Below, piece by piece: positions 52,850 through 63,917 of a stretch of 64,000 nt of DNA (positions are counted from its first letter, which is position 1; every line of letters begins with the position of its first letter). The position numbers and the translations under genes are program-made. The notes beneath the pieces were generated by a model. That model saw only the letters and a program-made list of their open reading frames with translations, had not been told where the DNA came from and did no database searches. The stretch covers positions 1 to 64,000 of the forward strand of contig NW_026527078.1 of the NCBI RefSeq assembly GCF_027744825.2. The letters run 5' to 3'. This DNA is from Synchiropus splendidus (taxonomy: Eukaryota; Chordata; Actinopteri; Syngnathiformes; Callionymidae).

Positions 52850-54541
52850 GAAAGCTTCAGAACATGAAATTTTAACCTCCCACTATAGCAGAAAGGGTCT
52901 TTCTAGTAGTTGCACATCAAATCTAAACTGTGTGAAGTGTTTTTCCAAAGTTATCAATACTTTTATGTTTGGCGTTCCGAAACCCACCTTATCTCAGGCT
53001 GAAAAGCGTTTTTACGCATTGTGCCATAACTTTTCAGGGAAGCTTCAGAACATGAAATTTTAACCTCCCACTATAGCAGAAAGGGTCTTTCTAGTAGGTG
53101 CACATCAAATCTAAGCTCTCTGAAGTGTTTTTCGAAAGTTATCAACACTTTTATGTTTGGCGTTCCGAAACCCACCTTATCTCAGGCTGAAAAGCGTTTT
53201 TGTGCATTGTGCCATAACTTTTCAGGGAAGCTTCAGAACATGAAATTTTAACCTCCCACTATAGCAGAAAGGGTCTTTCTAGTAGTTGCACATCAAATCT
53301 AAACTGTCTGAAGTGTTTTTCCAAAGTTATCAACACTTTTATGTTTGGCGTTCCGAAACCCACCTTATCTCAGGCTGAAAAGCGTTTTTACGCATTGTGC
53401 CATAACTTTTCAGGGAAGCTTCAGAACATGAAATTTTAACCTCCCACTATAGCAGAAAGGGTCTTTCTAGTAGTTGCACATCAAATCTAAACTGTCTGAA
53501 GTGTTTTTCCAAAGTTATCAACACTTTTATGTTTGGCGTTCCGAAACCCACCTTATCTCAGGCTGAAAAGCGTTTTTACGCATTGTGCCATAACTTTTCA
53601 GGGAAGCTTCAGAACATGAAATTTTAACCTCCCACTATAGCAGAAAGGGTCTTTCTAGTAGGTGCACATCAAATCTAAGCTCTCTGAAGTGTTTTTCGAA
53701 AGTTATCAACACTTTTATGTTTGGCGTTCCGAAACCCACCTTATCTCAGGCTGAAAAGCGTTTTTGTGCATTGTGCCATAACTTTTCAGGGAAGCTTCAG
53801 AACATGAAATTTTAACCTCCCACTATAGTAGAAAGGGTCTTTCTAGTAGTTGCACATCAAATCTAAACTGTCTTAAGTGTTTTTCCAAAGTTATCAACAC
53901 TTTTATGTTTGGCGTTCCGAAACCCACCTTATCTCAGGCTGAAAAGCGTTTTTGTGCATTGTGCCATAACTTTTCAGGGAAGCTTCAGAACATGAAATTT
54001 TAACCTCCCACTATAGCAGAAAGGGTCTTTCTAGTAGTTGCACATCAAATCTAAGCTGTCTGAAGTGTTTTTCAAAAGTTATCAACACTTTTATGTTTGG
54101 CGTTCCGAAACCCACCTTATCTCAGGCTGAAAAGCGTTTTTGTGCATTGTGCCATAACTTTTCAGGAAAGCTTCAGAACATGAAATTTTAACCTCCCACT
54201 ATAGCAGAAAGGGTCTTTCTAGTAGTTGCACATCAAATCTAAACTGTGTGAAGTGTTTTTCCAAAGTTATCAACACTTTTATGTTTGGCGTTCCGAAACC
54301 CACCTTATCTCAGGCTGAAAAGCGTTTTTACGCATTGTGCCATAACTTTTCAGGGAAGCTTCAGAACATGAAATTTTAACCTCCCACTATAGCAGAAAGG
54401 GTCTTTCTAGTAGGTGCACATCAAATCTAAGCTCTCTGAAGTGTTTTTCGAAAGTTATCAACACTTTTATGTTTGGCGTTCCGAAACCCACCTTATCTGA
54501 GGGTGAAAAGCGTTTTTGTGCATTGTGCCATAACTTTTCAG
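52850..54541. repeat. Nine-monomer higher-order unit, copy 1
   Basis: Markers are gtgtgaag with tatcaatac (52951), tatagtag with gtcttaag (about 53873) and tatctgag (54497). They recur 1692 bp (9 x 188) downstream at 54643, 55565 and 56189. A private gggtgaaaag follows the tatctgag here. Confidence 0.82.
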
Positions 54542-56233
54542 GGAAGCTTCAGAACATGAAATTTTAACCTCCCACTATAGCAGAAAGGGTCTTTCTAGTA
54601 GTTGCACATCAAATCTAAACTGTGTGAAGTGTTTTTCCAAAGTTATCAATACTTTTATGTTTGGCGTTCCGAAACCCACCTTATCTCAGGCTGAAAAGCG
54701 TTTTTACGCATTGTGCCATAACTTTTCAGGGAAGCTTCAGAACATGAAATTTTAACCTCCCACTATAGCAGAAAGGGTCTTTCTAGTAGGTGCACATCAA
54801 ATCTAAGCTCTCTGAAGTGTTTTTCGAAAGTTATCAACACTTTTATGTTTGGCGTTCCGAAACCCACCTTATCTCAGGCTGAAAAGCGTTTTTGTGCATT
54901 GTGCCATAACTTCTCAGGGAAGCTTCAGAACATGAAATTTTAACCTCCCACTATAGCAGAAAGGGTCTTTCTAGTAGTTGCACATCAAATCTAAACTGTC
55001 TGAAGTGTTTTTCCAAAGTTATCAACACTTTTATGTTTGGCGTTCCGAAACCCACCTTATCTCAGGCTGAAAAGCGTTTTTACGTATTGTGCCATAACTT
55101 TTCAGGGAAGCTTCAGAACATGAAATTTTAACCTCCCACTATAGCAGAAAGGGTCTTTCTAGTAGTTGCACATCAAATCTAAACTGTCTGAAGTGTTTTT
55201 CCAAAGTTATCAACACTTTTATGTTTGGCGTTCCGAAACCCACCTTATCTCAGGCTGAAAAGCGTTTTTACGCATTGTGCCATAACTTTTCAGGGAAGCT
55301 TCAGAACATGAAATTTTAACCTCCCACTATAGCAGAAAGGGTCTTTCTAGTAGGTGCACATCAAATCTAAGCTCTCTGAAGTGTTTTTCGAAAGTTATCA
55401 ACACTTTTATGTTTGGCGTTCCGAAACCCACCTTATCTCAGGCTGAAAAGCGTTTTTGTGCATTGTGCCATAACTTTTCAGGGAAGCTTCAGAACATGAA
55501 ATTTTAACCTCCCACTATAGTAGAAAGGGTCTTTCTAGTAGTTGCACATCAAATCTAAACTGTCTTAAGTGTTTTTCCAAAGTTATCAACACTTTTATGT
55601 TTGGCGTTCCGAAACCCACCTTATCTCAGGCTGAAAAGCGTTTTTGTGCATTGTGCCATAACTTTTCAGGGAAGCTTCAGAACATGAAATTTTAACCTCC
55701 CACTATAGCAGAAAGGGTCTTTCTAGTAGTTGCACATCAAATCTAAGCTGTCTGAAGTGTTTTTCAAAAGTTATCAACACTTTTATGTTTGGCGTTCCGA
55801 AACCCACCTTATCTCAGGCTGAAAAGCGTTTTTGTGCATTGTGCCATAACTTTTCAGGAAAGCTTCAGAACATGAAATTTTAACCTCCCACTATAGCAGA
55901 AAGGGTCTTTCTAGTAGTTGCACATCAAATCTAAACTGTGTGAAGTGTTTTTCCAAAGTTATCAACACTTTTATGTTTGGCGTTCCGAAACCCACCTTAT
56001 CTCAGGCTGAAAAGCGTTTTTACGCATTGTGCCATAACTTTTCAGGGAAGCTTCAGAACATGAAATTTTAACCTCCCACTATAGCAGAAAGGGTCTTTCT
56101 AGTAGGTGCACATCAAATCTAAGCTCTCTGAAGTGTTTTTCGAAAGTTATCAACACTTTTATGTTTGGCGTTCCGAAACCCACCTTATCTGAGGCTGAAA
56201 AGCTTTTTTTTGCATTGTGCCATAACTTTTCAG
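54542..56233. repeat. Nine-monomer higher-order unit, copy 2
   Basis: Tandem partner of 52850-54541. It gained acttctcagg (about 54911) and acgtattg (about 55083), both also present 5828 bp downstream in the larger duplication. It ends with tatctgaggctg and an eight-T run in place of cgtttttg (56203-56211). Confidence 0.82.
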
Positions 56234-56510
56234 GGAAGCTTCAGAACATGAAATTTTAACCTCCCACTATAGCAGAAAGGGTCTTTCTAGTAGTTGCACG
56301 TCAAATCTAAACTGTCTCAAGTGTTTTTCCAAAGTTATCAACACTTTTATGTTTGGCGTTCCGAAACCCACCTTATCTCAGGCTGAAAAGCGTTTTTGTG
56401 CATTGTGCCATAACTTTTCAGGGAAGCTTCAGAACATGAAATTTTAACCTCCCACTATAGCAGAAAGGGTCTTTCTAGTAGTTGCACATCAAATCTAAAC
56501 TGTCTGAAGT

Positions 56511-59500
56511 GTTTTTCCAAAGTTATCAACACTTTTATGTTTGGCGTTCCGAAACCCACCTTATCTCCGGCTGAAAAGCGTTTTTGTGCATTGTGCCATA
56601 ACTTTTCAGGGAAGCTTCAGAACATGAAATTTTAACCTCCCACTATAGCAGAAAGGGTCTTTCTAGTAGTTGCACATCAAATCTAAACTGTCTGAAGTGT
56701 TTTTCCAAAGTTATCAACACTTTTATGTTTGGCGTTCCGAAACCCACCTTATCTCAGGCTGAAAAGCGTTTTTACGCATTGTGCCATAACTTTTCAGGGA
56801 AGCTTCAGAACATGAAATTTTAACCTCCCACTATAGCAGAAAGGGTCTTTCTAGTAGTTGCACATCAAATCTAAGCTGTCTGAAGTGTTTTTCAAAAGTT
56901 ATCAACACTTTTATGTTTGGCGTTCCGAAACCCACCTTATCTCAGGCTGAAAAGCGTTTTTGTGCATTGTGCCATAACTTTTCAGGGAAGCTTCAGAACA
57001 TGAAATTTTAACCTCCCACTATAGCAGAAAGGGTGTTTCTAGTAGTTGCACATCAAATCTAAACTGTCTGAAGTGTTTTTCCAAAGTTATCAACACTTTT
57101 ATGTTTGGCGTTCCGAAACCCACCTTATCTCAGGCTGAAAAGCGTTTTTACGCATTGTGCCATAACTTTTCAGGGAAGCTTCAGAACATGAAATTTTAAC
57201 CTCCCACTATAGCAGAAAGGGTCTTTCTAGTAGGTGCACATCAAATCTAAGCTCTCTGAAGTGTTTTTTGAAAGTTATCAACACTTTTATGTTTGGCGTT
57301 CCGAAACCCACCTTATCTCAGGCTGAAAAGCGTTTTTGTGCATTGTGCCATAACTTTTCAGGAAAGCTTCAGAACATGAAATTTTAACCTCCCACTATAG
57401 CAGAAAGGGTCTTTCTAGTAGTTGCACATCAAATCTAAACTGTCTGAAGTGTTTTTCCAAAGTTATTAACACTTTTATGTTTGGCGTTCCGAAACCCACC
57501 TTATCTCAGGCTGAAAACGCGTTTTACGCATTGTGCCATAACTTTTCAGGGAAGCTTCAGAACATGAAATTTTAACCTCCCACTATAGCAGAAAGGGTCT
57601 TTCTAGTAGTTGCACATCAAATCTAAACTGTCTGAAGTGTTTTTCCAAAGTTATTAACACTTTTATGTTTGGCGTTCCGAAACCCACCTTATCTCAGGCT
57701 GAAAAGCGTTTTTGTGCATTGTGCCATAACTTTTCAGGGAAGCTTCAGAACATGAAATTTTAACCTCCCACCATAGCAGAAAGGGTCTTTCGAGGAGTTG
57801 CACATCAAATCTAAACTGTCTGAAGTGTTTTTCCAAAGTAATCAACACTTTTATGTTTGGCGTTCCGAAACCCACCTTATCTCAGGCTGAAAAGCGTTTT
57901 TGTGCATTGTGCCATAACTTTTCAGGGAAGCTTCAGAACATGAAATTTTAACCTCCCACTATAGCAGAAAGGGTCTTTCTAGTAGTTGCACATCAAATCT
58001 AAACTGTCTGAAGTGTTTTTCCAAAGTTATCAACACTTTTATGTTTGGCGTTCCGAAACCCACCTTATCTCCGGCTGAAAAGCGTTTTTGTGCATTGTGC
58101 CATAACTTTTCAGGGAAGCTTCAGAACATGAAATTTTAACCTCCCACTATAGCAGAAAGGGTCTTTCTAGTAGTTGCACATCAAATCTAAACTGTCTGAA
58201 GTGTTTTTCCAAAGTTATCAACACTTTTATGTTTGGCGTTCCGAAACCCACCTTATCTCAGGCTGAAAAGCGTTTTTACGCATTGTGCCATAACTTTTCA
58301 GGGAAGCTTCAGAACATGAAATTTTAACCTCCCACTATAGCAGAAAGGGTCTTTCGAGTAGTTGCACATCAAATCTAAACTGTCTGAAGTGTTTTTCCAA
58401 AGTTATTAACACTTTTATGTTTGGCGTTCCGAAACCCACCTTATCTCAGGCTGAAAAGCGTTTTTGTGCATTGTGCCATAACTTTTCAGGGAAGCTTCAG
58501 AACATGAAATTTTAACCTCCCACTATAGCAGAAAGGGTCTTTCTAGTAGTTGCACATCAAATCTAAGCTGTCTGAAGTGTTTTTCAAAAGTTATCAACAC
58601 TTTTATGTTTGGCGTTCCGAAACCCACCTTATCTCAGGCTGAAAAGCGTTTTTGTGCATTGTGCCATAACTTTTCAGGAAAGCTTCAGAACATGAAATTT
58701 TAACCTCCCACTATAGCAGAAAGGGTCTTTCTAGTAGTTGCACATCAAATCTAAACTGTGTGAAGTGTTTTTCCAAAGTTATCAATACTTTTATGTTTGG
58801 CGTTCCGAAACCCACCTTATCTCAGGCTGAAAAGCGTTTTTACGCATTGTGCCATAACTTTTCAGGGAAGCTTCAGAACATGAAATTTTAACCTCCCACT
58901 ATAGCAGAAAGGGTCTTTCTAGTAGGTGCACATCAAATCTAAGCTCTCTGAAGTGTTTTTCGAAAGTTATCAACACTTTTATGTTTGGCGTTCCGAAACC
59001 CACCTTATCTCAGGCTGAAAAGCGTTTTTGTGCATTGTGCCATAACTTTTCAGGGAAGCTTCAGAACATGAAATTTTAACCTCCCACTATAGCAGAAAGG
59101 GTCTTTCTAGTAGTTGCACATCAAATCTAAACTGTCTGAAGTGTTTTTCCAAAGTTATCAACACTTTTATGTTTGGCGTTCCGAAACCCACCTTATCTCA
59201 GGCTGAAAAGCGTTTTTACGCATTGTGCCATAACTTTTCAGGGAAGCTTCAGAACATGAAATTTTAACCTCCCACTATAGCAGAAAGGGTCTTTCTAGTA
59301 GTTGCACATCAAATCTAAACTGTCTGAAGTGTTTTTCCAAAGTTATCAACACTTTTATGTTTGGCGTTCCGAAACCCACCTTATCTCAGGCTGAAAAGCG
59401 TTTTTACGCATTGTGCCATAACTTTTCAGGGAAGCTTCAGAACATGAAATTTTAACCTCCCACTATAGCAGAAAGGGTCTTTCTAGTAGGTGCACATCAA

Positions 59501-62330
59501 ATCTAAGCTCTCTGAAGTGTTTTTCGAAAGTTATCAACACTTTTATGTTTGGCGTTCCGAAACCCACCTTATCTCAGGCTGAAAAGCGTTTTTGTGCATT
59601 GTGCCATAACTTTTCAGGGAAGCTTCAGAACATGAAATTTTAACCTCCCACTATAGTAGAAAGGGTCTTTCTAGTAGTTGCACATCAAATCTAAACTGTC
59701 TTAAGTGTTTTTCCAAAGTTATCAACACTTTTATGTTTGGCGTTCCGAAACCCACCTTATCTCAGGCTGAAAAGCGTTTTTGTGCATTGTGCCATAACTT
59801 TTCAGGGAAGCTTCAGAACATGAAATTTTAACCTCCCACTATAGCAGAAAGGGTCTTTCTAGTAGTTGCACATCAAATCTAAGCTGTCTGAAGTGTTTTT
59901 CAAAAGTTATCAACACTTTTATGTTTGGCGTTCCGAAACCCACCTTATCTCAGGCTGAAAAGCGTTTTTGTGCATTGTGCCATAACTTTTCAGGAAAGCT
60001 TCAGAACATGAAATTTTAACCTCCCACTATAGCAGAAAGGGTCTTTCTAGTAGTTGCACATCAAATCTAAACTGTGTGAAGTGTTTTTCCAAAGTTATCA
60101 ACACTTTTATGTTTGGCGTTCCGAAACCCACCTTATCTCAGGCTGAAAAGCGTTTTTACGCATTGTGCCATAACTTTTCAGGGAAGCTTCAGAACATGAA
60201 ATTTTAACCTCCCACTATAGCAGAAAGGGTCTTTCTAGTAGGTGCACATCAAATCTAAGCTCTCTGAAGTGTTTTTCGAAAGTTATCAACACTTTTATGT
60301 TTGGCGTTCCGAAACCCACCTTATCTCAGGCTGAAAAGCGTTTTTGTGCATTGTGCCATAACTTTTCAGGGAAGCTTCAGAACATGAAATTTTAACCTCC
60401 CACTATAGCAGAAAGGGTCTTTCTAGTAGTTGCACATCAAATCTAAACTGTGTGAAGTGTTTTTCCAAAGTTATCAATACTTTTATGTTTGGCGTTCCGA
60501 AACCCACCTTATCTCAGGCTGAAAAGCGTTTTTACGCATTGTGCCATAACTTTTCAGGGAAGCTTCAGAACATGAAATTTTAACCTCCCACTATAGCAGA
60601 AAGGGTCTTTCTAGTAGGTGCACATCAAATCTAAGCTCTCTGAAGTGTTTTTCGAAAGTTATCAACACTTTTATGTTTGGCGTTCCGAAACCCACCTTAT
60701 CTCAGGCTGAAAAGCGTTTTTGTGCATTGTGCCATAACTTCTCAGGGAAGCTTCAGAACATGAAATTTTAACCTCCCACTATAGCAGAAAGGGTCTTTCT
60801 AGTAGTTGCACATCAAATCTAAACTGTCTGAAGTGTTTTTCCAAAGTTATCAACACTTTTATGTTTGGCGTTCCGAAACCCACCTTATCTCAGGCTGAAA
60901 AGCGTTTTTACGTATTGTGCCATAACTTTTCAGGGAAGCTTCAGAACATGAAATTTTAACCTCCCACTATAGCAGAAAGGGTCTTTCTAGTAGTTGCACA
61001 TCAAATCTAAACTGTCTGAAGTGTTTTTCCAAAGTTATCAACACTTTTATGTTTGGCGTTCCGAAACCCACCTTATCTCAGGCTGAAAAGCGTTTTTACG
61101 CATTGTGCCATAACTTTTCAGGGAAGCTTCAGAACATGAAATTTTAACCTCCCACTATAGCAGAAAGGGTCTTTCTAGTAGGTGCACATCAAATCTAAGC
61201 TCTCTGAAGTGTTTTTCGAAAGTTATCAACACTTTTATGTTTGGCGTTCCGAAACCCACCTTATCTCAGGCTGAAAAGCGTTTTTGTGCATTGTGCCATA
61301 ACTTTTCAGGGAAGCTTCAGAACATGAAATTTTAACCTCCCACTATAGTAGAAAGGGTCTTTCTAGTAGTTGCACATCAAATCTAAACTGTCTTAAGTGT
61401 TTTTCCAAAGTTATCAACACTTTTATGTTTGGCGTTCCGAAACCCACCTTATCTCAGGCTGAAAAGCGTTTTTGTGCATTGTGCCATAACTTTTCAGGGA
61501 AGCTTCAGAACATGAAATTTTAACCTCCCACTATAGCAGAAAGGGTCTTTCTAGTAGTTGCACATCAAATCTAAGCTGTCTGAAGTGTTTTTCAAAAGTT
61601 ATCAACACTTTTATGTTTGGCGTTCCGAAACCCACCTTATCTCAGGCTGAAAAGCGTTTTTGTGCATTGTGCCATAACTTTTCAGGAAAGCTTCAGAACA
61701 TGAAATTTTAACCTCCCACTATAGCAGAAAGGGTCTTTCTAGTAGTTGCACATCAAATCTAAACTGTGTGAAGTGTTTTTCCAAAGTTATCAACACTTTT
61801 ATGTTTGGCGTTCCGAAACCCACCTTATCTCAGGCTGAAAAGCGTTTTTACGCATTGTGCCATAACTTTTCAGGGAAGCTTCAGAACATGAAATTTTAAC
61901 CTCCCACTATAGCAGAAAGGGTCTTTCTAGTAGGTGCACATCAAATCTAAGCTCTCTGAAGTGTTTTTCGAAAGTTATCAACACTTTTATGTTTGGCGTT
62001 CCGAAACCCACCTTATCTGAGGCTGAAAAGCTTTTTTTTGCATTGTGCCATAACTTTTCAGGGAAGCTTCAGAACATGAAATTTTAACCTCCCACTATAG
62101 CAGAAAGGGTCTTTCTAGTAGTTGCACGTCAAATCTAAACTGTCTCAAGTGTTTTTCCAAAGTTATCAACACTTTTATGTTTGGCGTTCCGAAACCCACC
62201 TTATCTCAGGCTGAAAAGCGTTTTTGTGCATTGTGCCATAACTTTTCAGGGAAGCTTCAGAACATGAAATTTTAACCTCCCACTATAGCAGAAAGGGTCT
62301 TTCTAGTAGTTGCACATCAAATCTAAACTG
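56511..62330. repeat. 31-monomer (5828 bp) higher-order unit, copy 2
   Basis: Direct tandem partner of the preceding block, in the same order and phase and abutting it. Upstream of 56.5 kb and downstream of 62.3 kb the 5828-bp correspondence stops: a t130 unit follows at 62340 where copy 1 has c130. At the private sites of copy 1 (about 52640 and 54497) this copy has the consensus base. It is among the youngest events in the window, because it copied the earlier 8- and 9-mer duplications intact. Confidence 0.92.
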
Positions 62331-62789
62331 TCTGAAGTGTTTTTCCAAAGTTATTAACACTTTTATGTTTGGCGTTCCGAAACCCACCTTATCTCAGGCT
62401 GAAAAGCGTTTTTGTGCATTGTGCCATAACTTTTCAGGGAAGCTTCAGAACATGAAATTTTAACCTCCCACTATAGCAGAAAGGGTCTTTCTAGTAGTTG
62501 CACATCAAATCTAAACTGTCTGAAGTGTTTTTCCAAAGTTATTAACACTTTTATGTTTGGCGTTCCGAAACCCACCTTATCTCAGGCTGAAAAGCGTTTT
62601 TGTGCATTGTGCCATAACTTTTCAGGGAAGCTTCAGAACATGAAATTTTAACCTCCCACTATAGCAGAAAGGGTCTTTCTAGTAGTTGCACATCAAATCT
62701 AAACTGTCTGAAGTGTTTTTCCAAAGTTATCAACACTTTTATGTTTGGCGTTCCGAAACCCACCTTATCTCAGGCTGAAAAGCGTTTTT

Positions 62790-63165
62790 ACGCATTGTGC
62801 CATAACTTTTCAGGGAAGCTTCAGAACACGAAATTTTAACCTCCCACTATAGCAGAAAGGGTCTTTCTAGTAGGTGCACATCAAATCTAAGCTCTCTGAA
62901 GTGTTTTTCGAAAGTTATCAACACTTTTATGTTTGGCGTTCCGAAACCCACCTTATCTCAGGCTGAAAAGCGTTTTTACGCATTGTGCCATAACTTTTCA
63001 GGGAAGCTTCAGAACATGAAATTTTAACCTCCCACTATAGCAGAAAGGGTCTTTCTAGTAGGTGCACATCAAATCTAAGCTCTCTGAAGTGTTTTTCGAA
63101 AGTTATCAACACTTTTATGTTTGGCGTTCCGAAACCCACCTTAACTCAGGCTGAAAAGCGTTTTT
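62790..63165. repeat. Two type D monomers back to back
   Basis: Two successive units both carry ac, gtaggtgc, aagctctctg and tcgaaag. In the other stretches I checked, a full type D unit is followed by a gt unit. The first has a private acacgaaat (about 62827). The pair looks like a one-monomer tandem duplication, the smallest step in the window. Confidence 0.75.
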
Positions 63166-63729
63166 GTGCATTGTGCCATAACTTTTCAGGGAAGCTTCAG
63201 AACATGAAATTTTAACCTCCCACTATAGCAGAAAGGGTCTTTCTAGTAGTTGCACATCAAATCTAAACTGTCTGAAGTGTTTTTCCAAAGTTATCAACAC
63301 TTTTATGTTTGGCGTTCCGAAACCCACCTTATCTCAGGCTGAAAAGCGTTTTTGTGCATTGTGCCATAACTTTTCAGGGAAGCTTCAGAACATGAAATTT
63401 TAACCTCCCACTATAGCAGAAAGGGTCTTTCTAGTAGTTGCACATCAAATCTAAGCTGTCTGAAGTGTTTTTCAAAAGTTATCAACACTTTTATGTTTGG
63501 CGTTCCGAAACCCACCTTATCTCAGGCTGAAAAGCGTTTTTGTGCATTGTGCCATAACTTTTCAGGGAAGCTTCAGAACTTGAAATTTTAACCTCCCACT
63601 ATAGCAGAAAGGGTCTTTCTAGTAGTTGCACATCAAATCTAAACTGTCTGAAGTGTTTTTCCAAAGTTATTAACACTTTTATGTTTGGCGTTCCGAAACC
63701 CACCTTATCTCAGGCTGAAAAGCGTTTTT

Positions 63730-63917
63730 GTGCATTGTGCCATAACTTTTCAGGGAAGCTTCAGAACATGAAATTTTAACCTCCCACTATAGCAGAAAGG
63801 GTCTTTCTAGTAGTTGCACATCAAATCTAAACTGTCTGAAGTGTTTTTCAAAAGTTATCAACACTTTTATGTTTGGCGTTCCGAAACCCACCTTATCTCA
63901 GGCTGAAAAGCGTTTTT
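63730..63917. repeat. Last full monomer, A/C hybrid
   Basis: This unit combines aaactgtctg (a102, as in A and B) with tcaaaag (a121, as in C). In the other units I read, a121 travels with g102. A crossover or conversion breakpoint between positions 102 and 121, or an independent c-to-a change, would explain it. Confidence 0.65.

Larger units (their letters stand above)
50700..56510. repeat. 31-monomer (5828 bp) higher-order unit, copy 1
   Basis: Ordered variants spanning the block recur 5828 bp (31 x 188) downstream: tctccggctg (50738 to 56566), gtgttt (51205 to 57033), aaaacgcgtttt (51686 to 57514), caccatagc, ttcgaggag (51961 to 57789), gtcttaag (53873 to 59701), acgtattg, the eight-T run, and gcacgtc with gtctcaag (about 56299-56321 to 62127-62149). 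The block contains most of the 8-mer pair and all of the 9-mer pair. Private changes are tgctttgtgcc (about 52640) and tatctgagggtg (about 54497). Confidence 0.92.
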
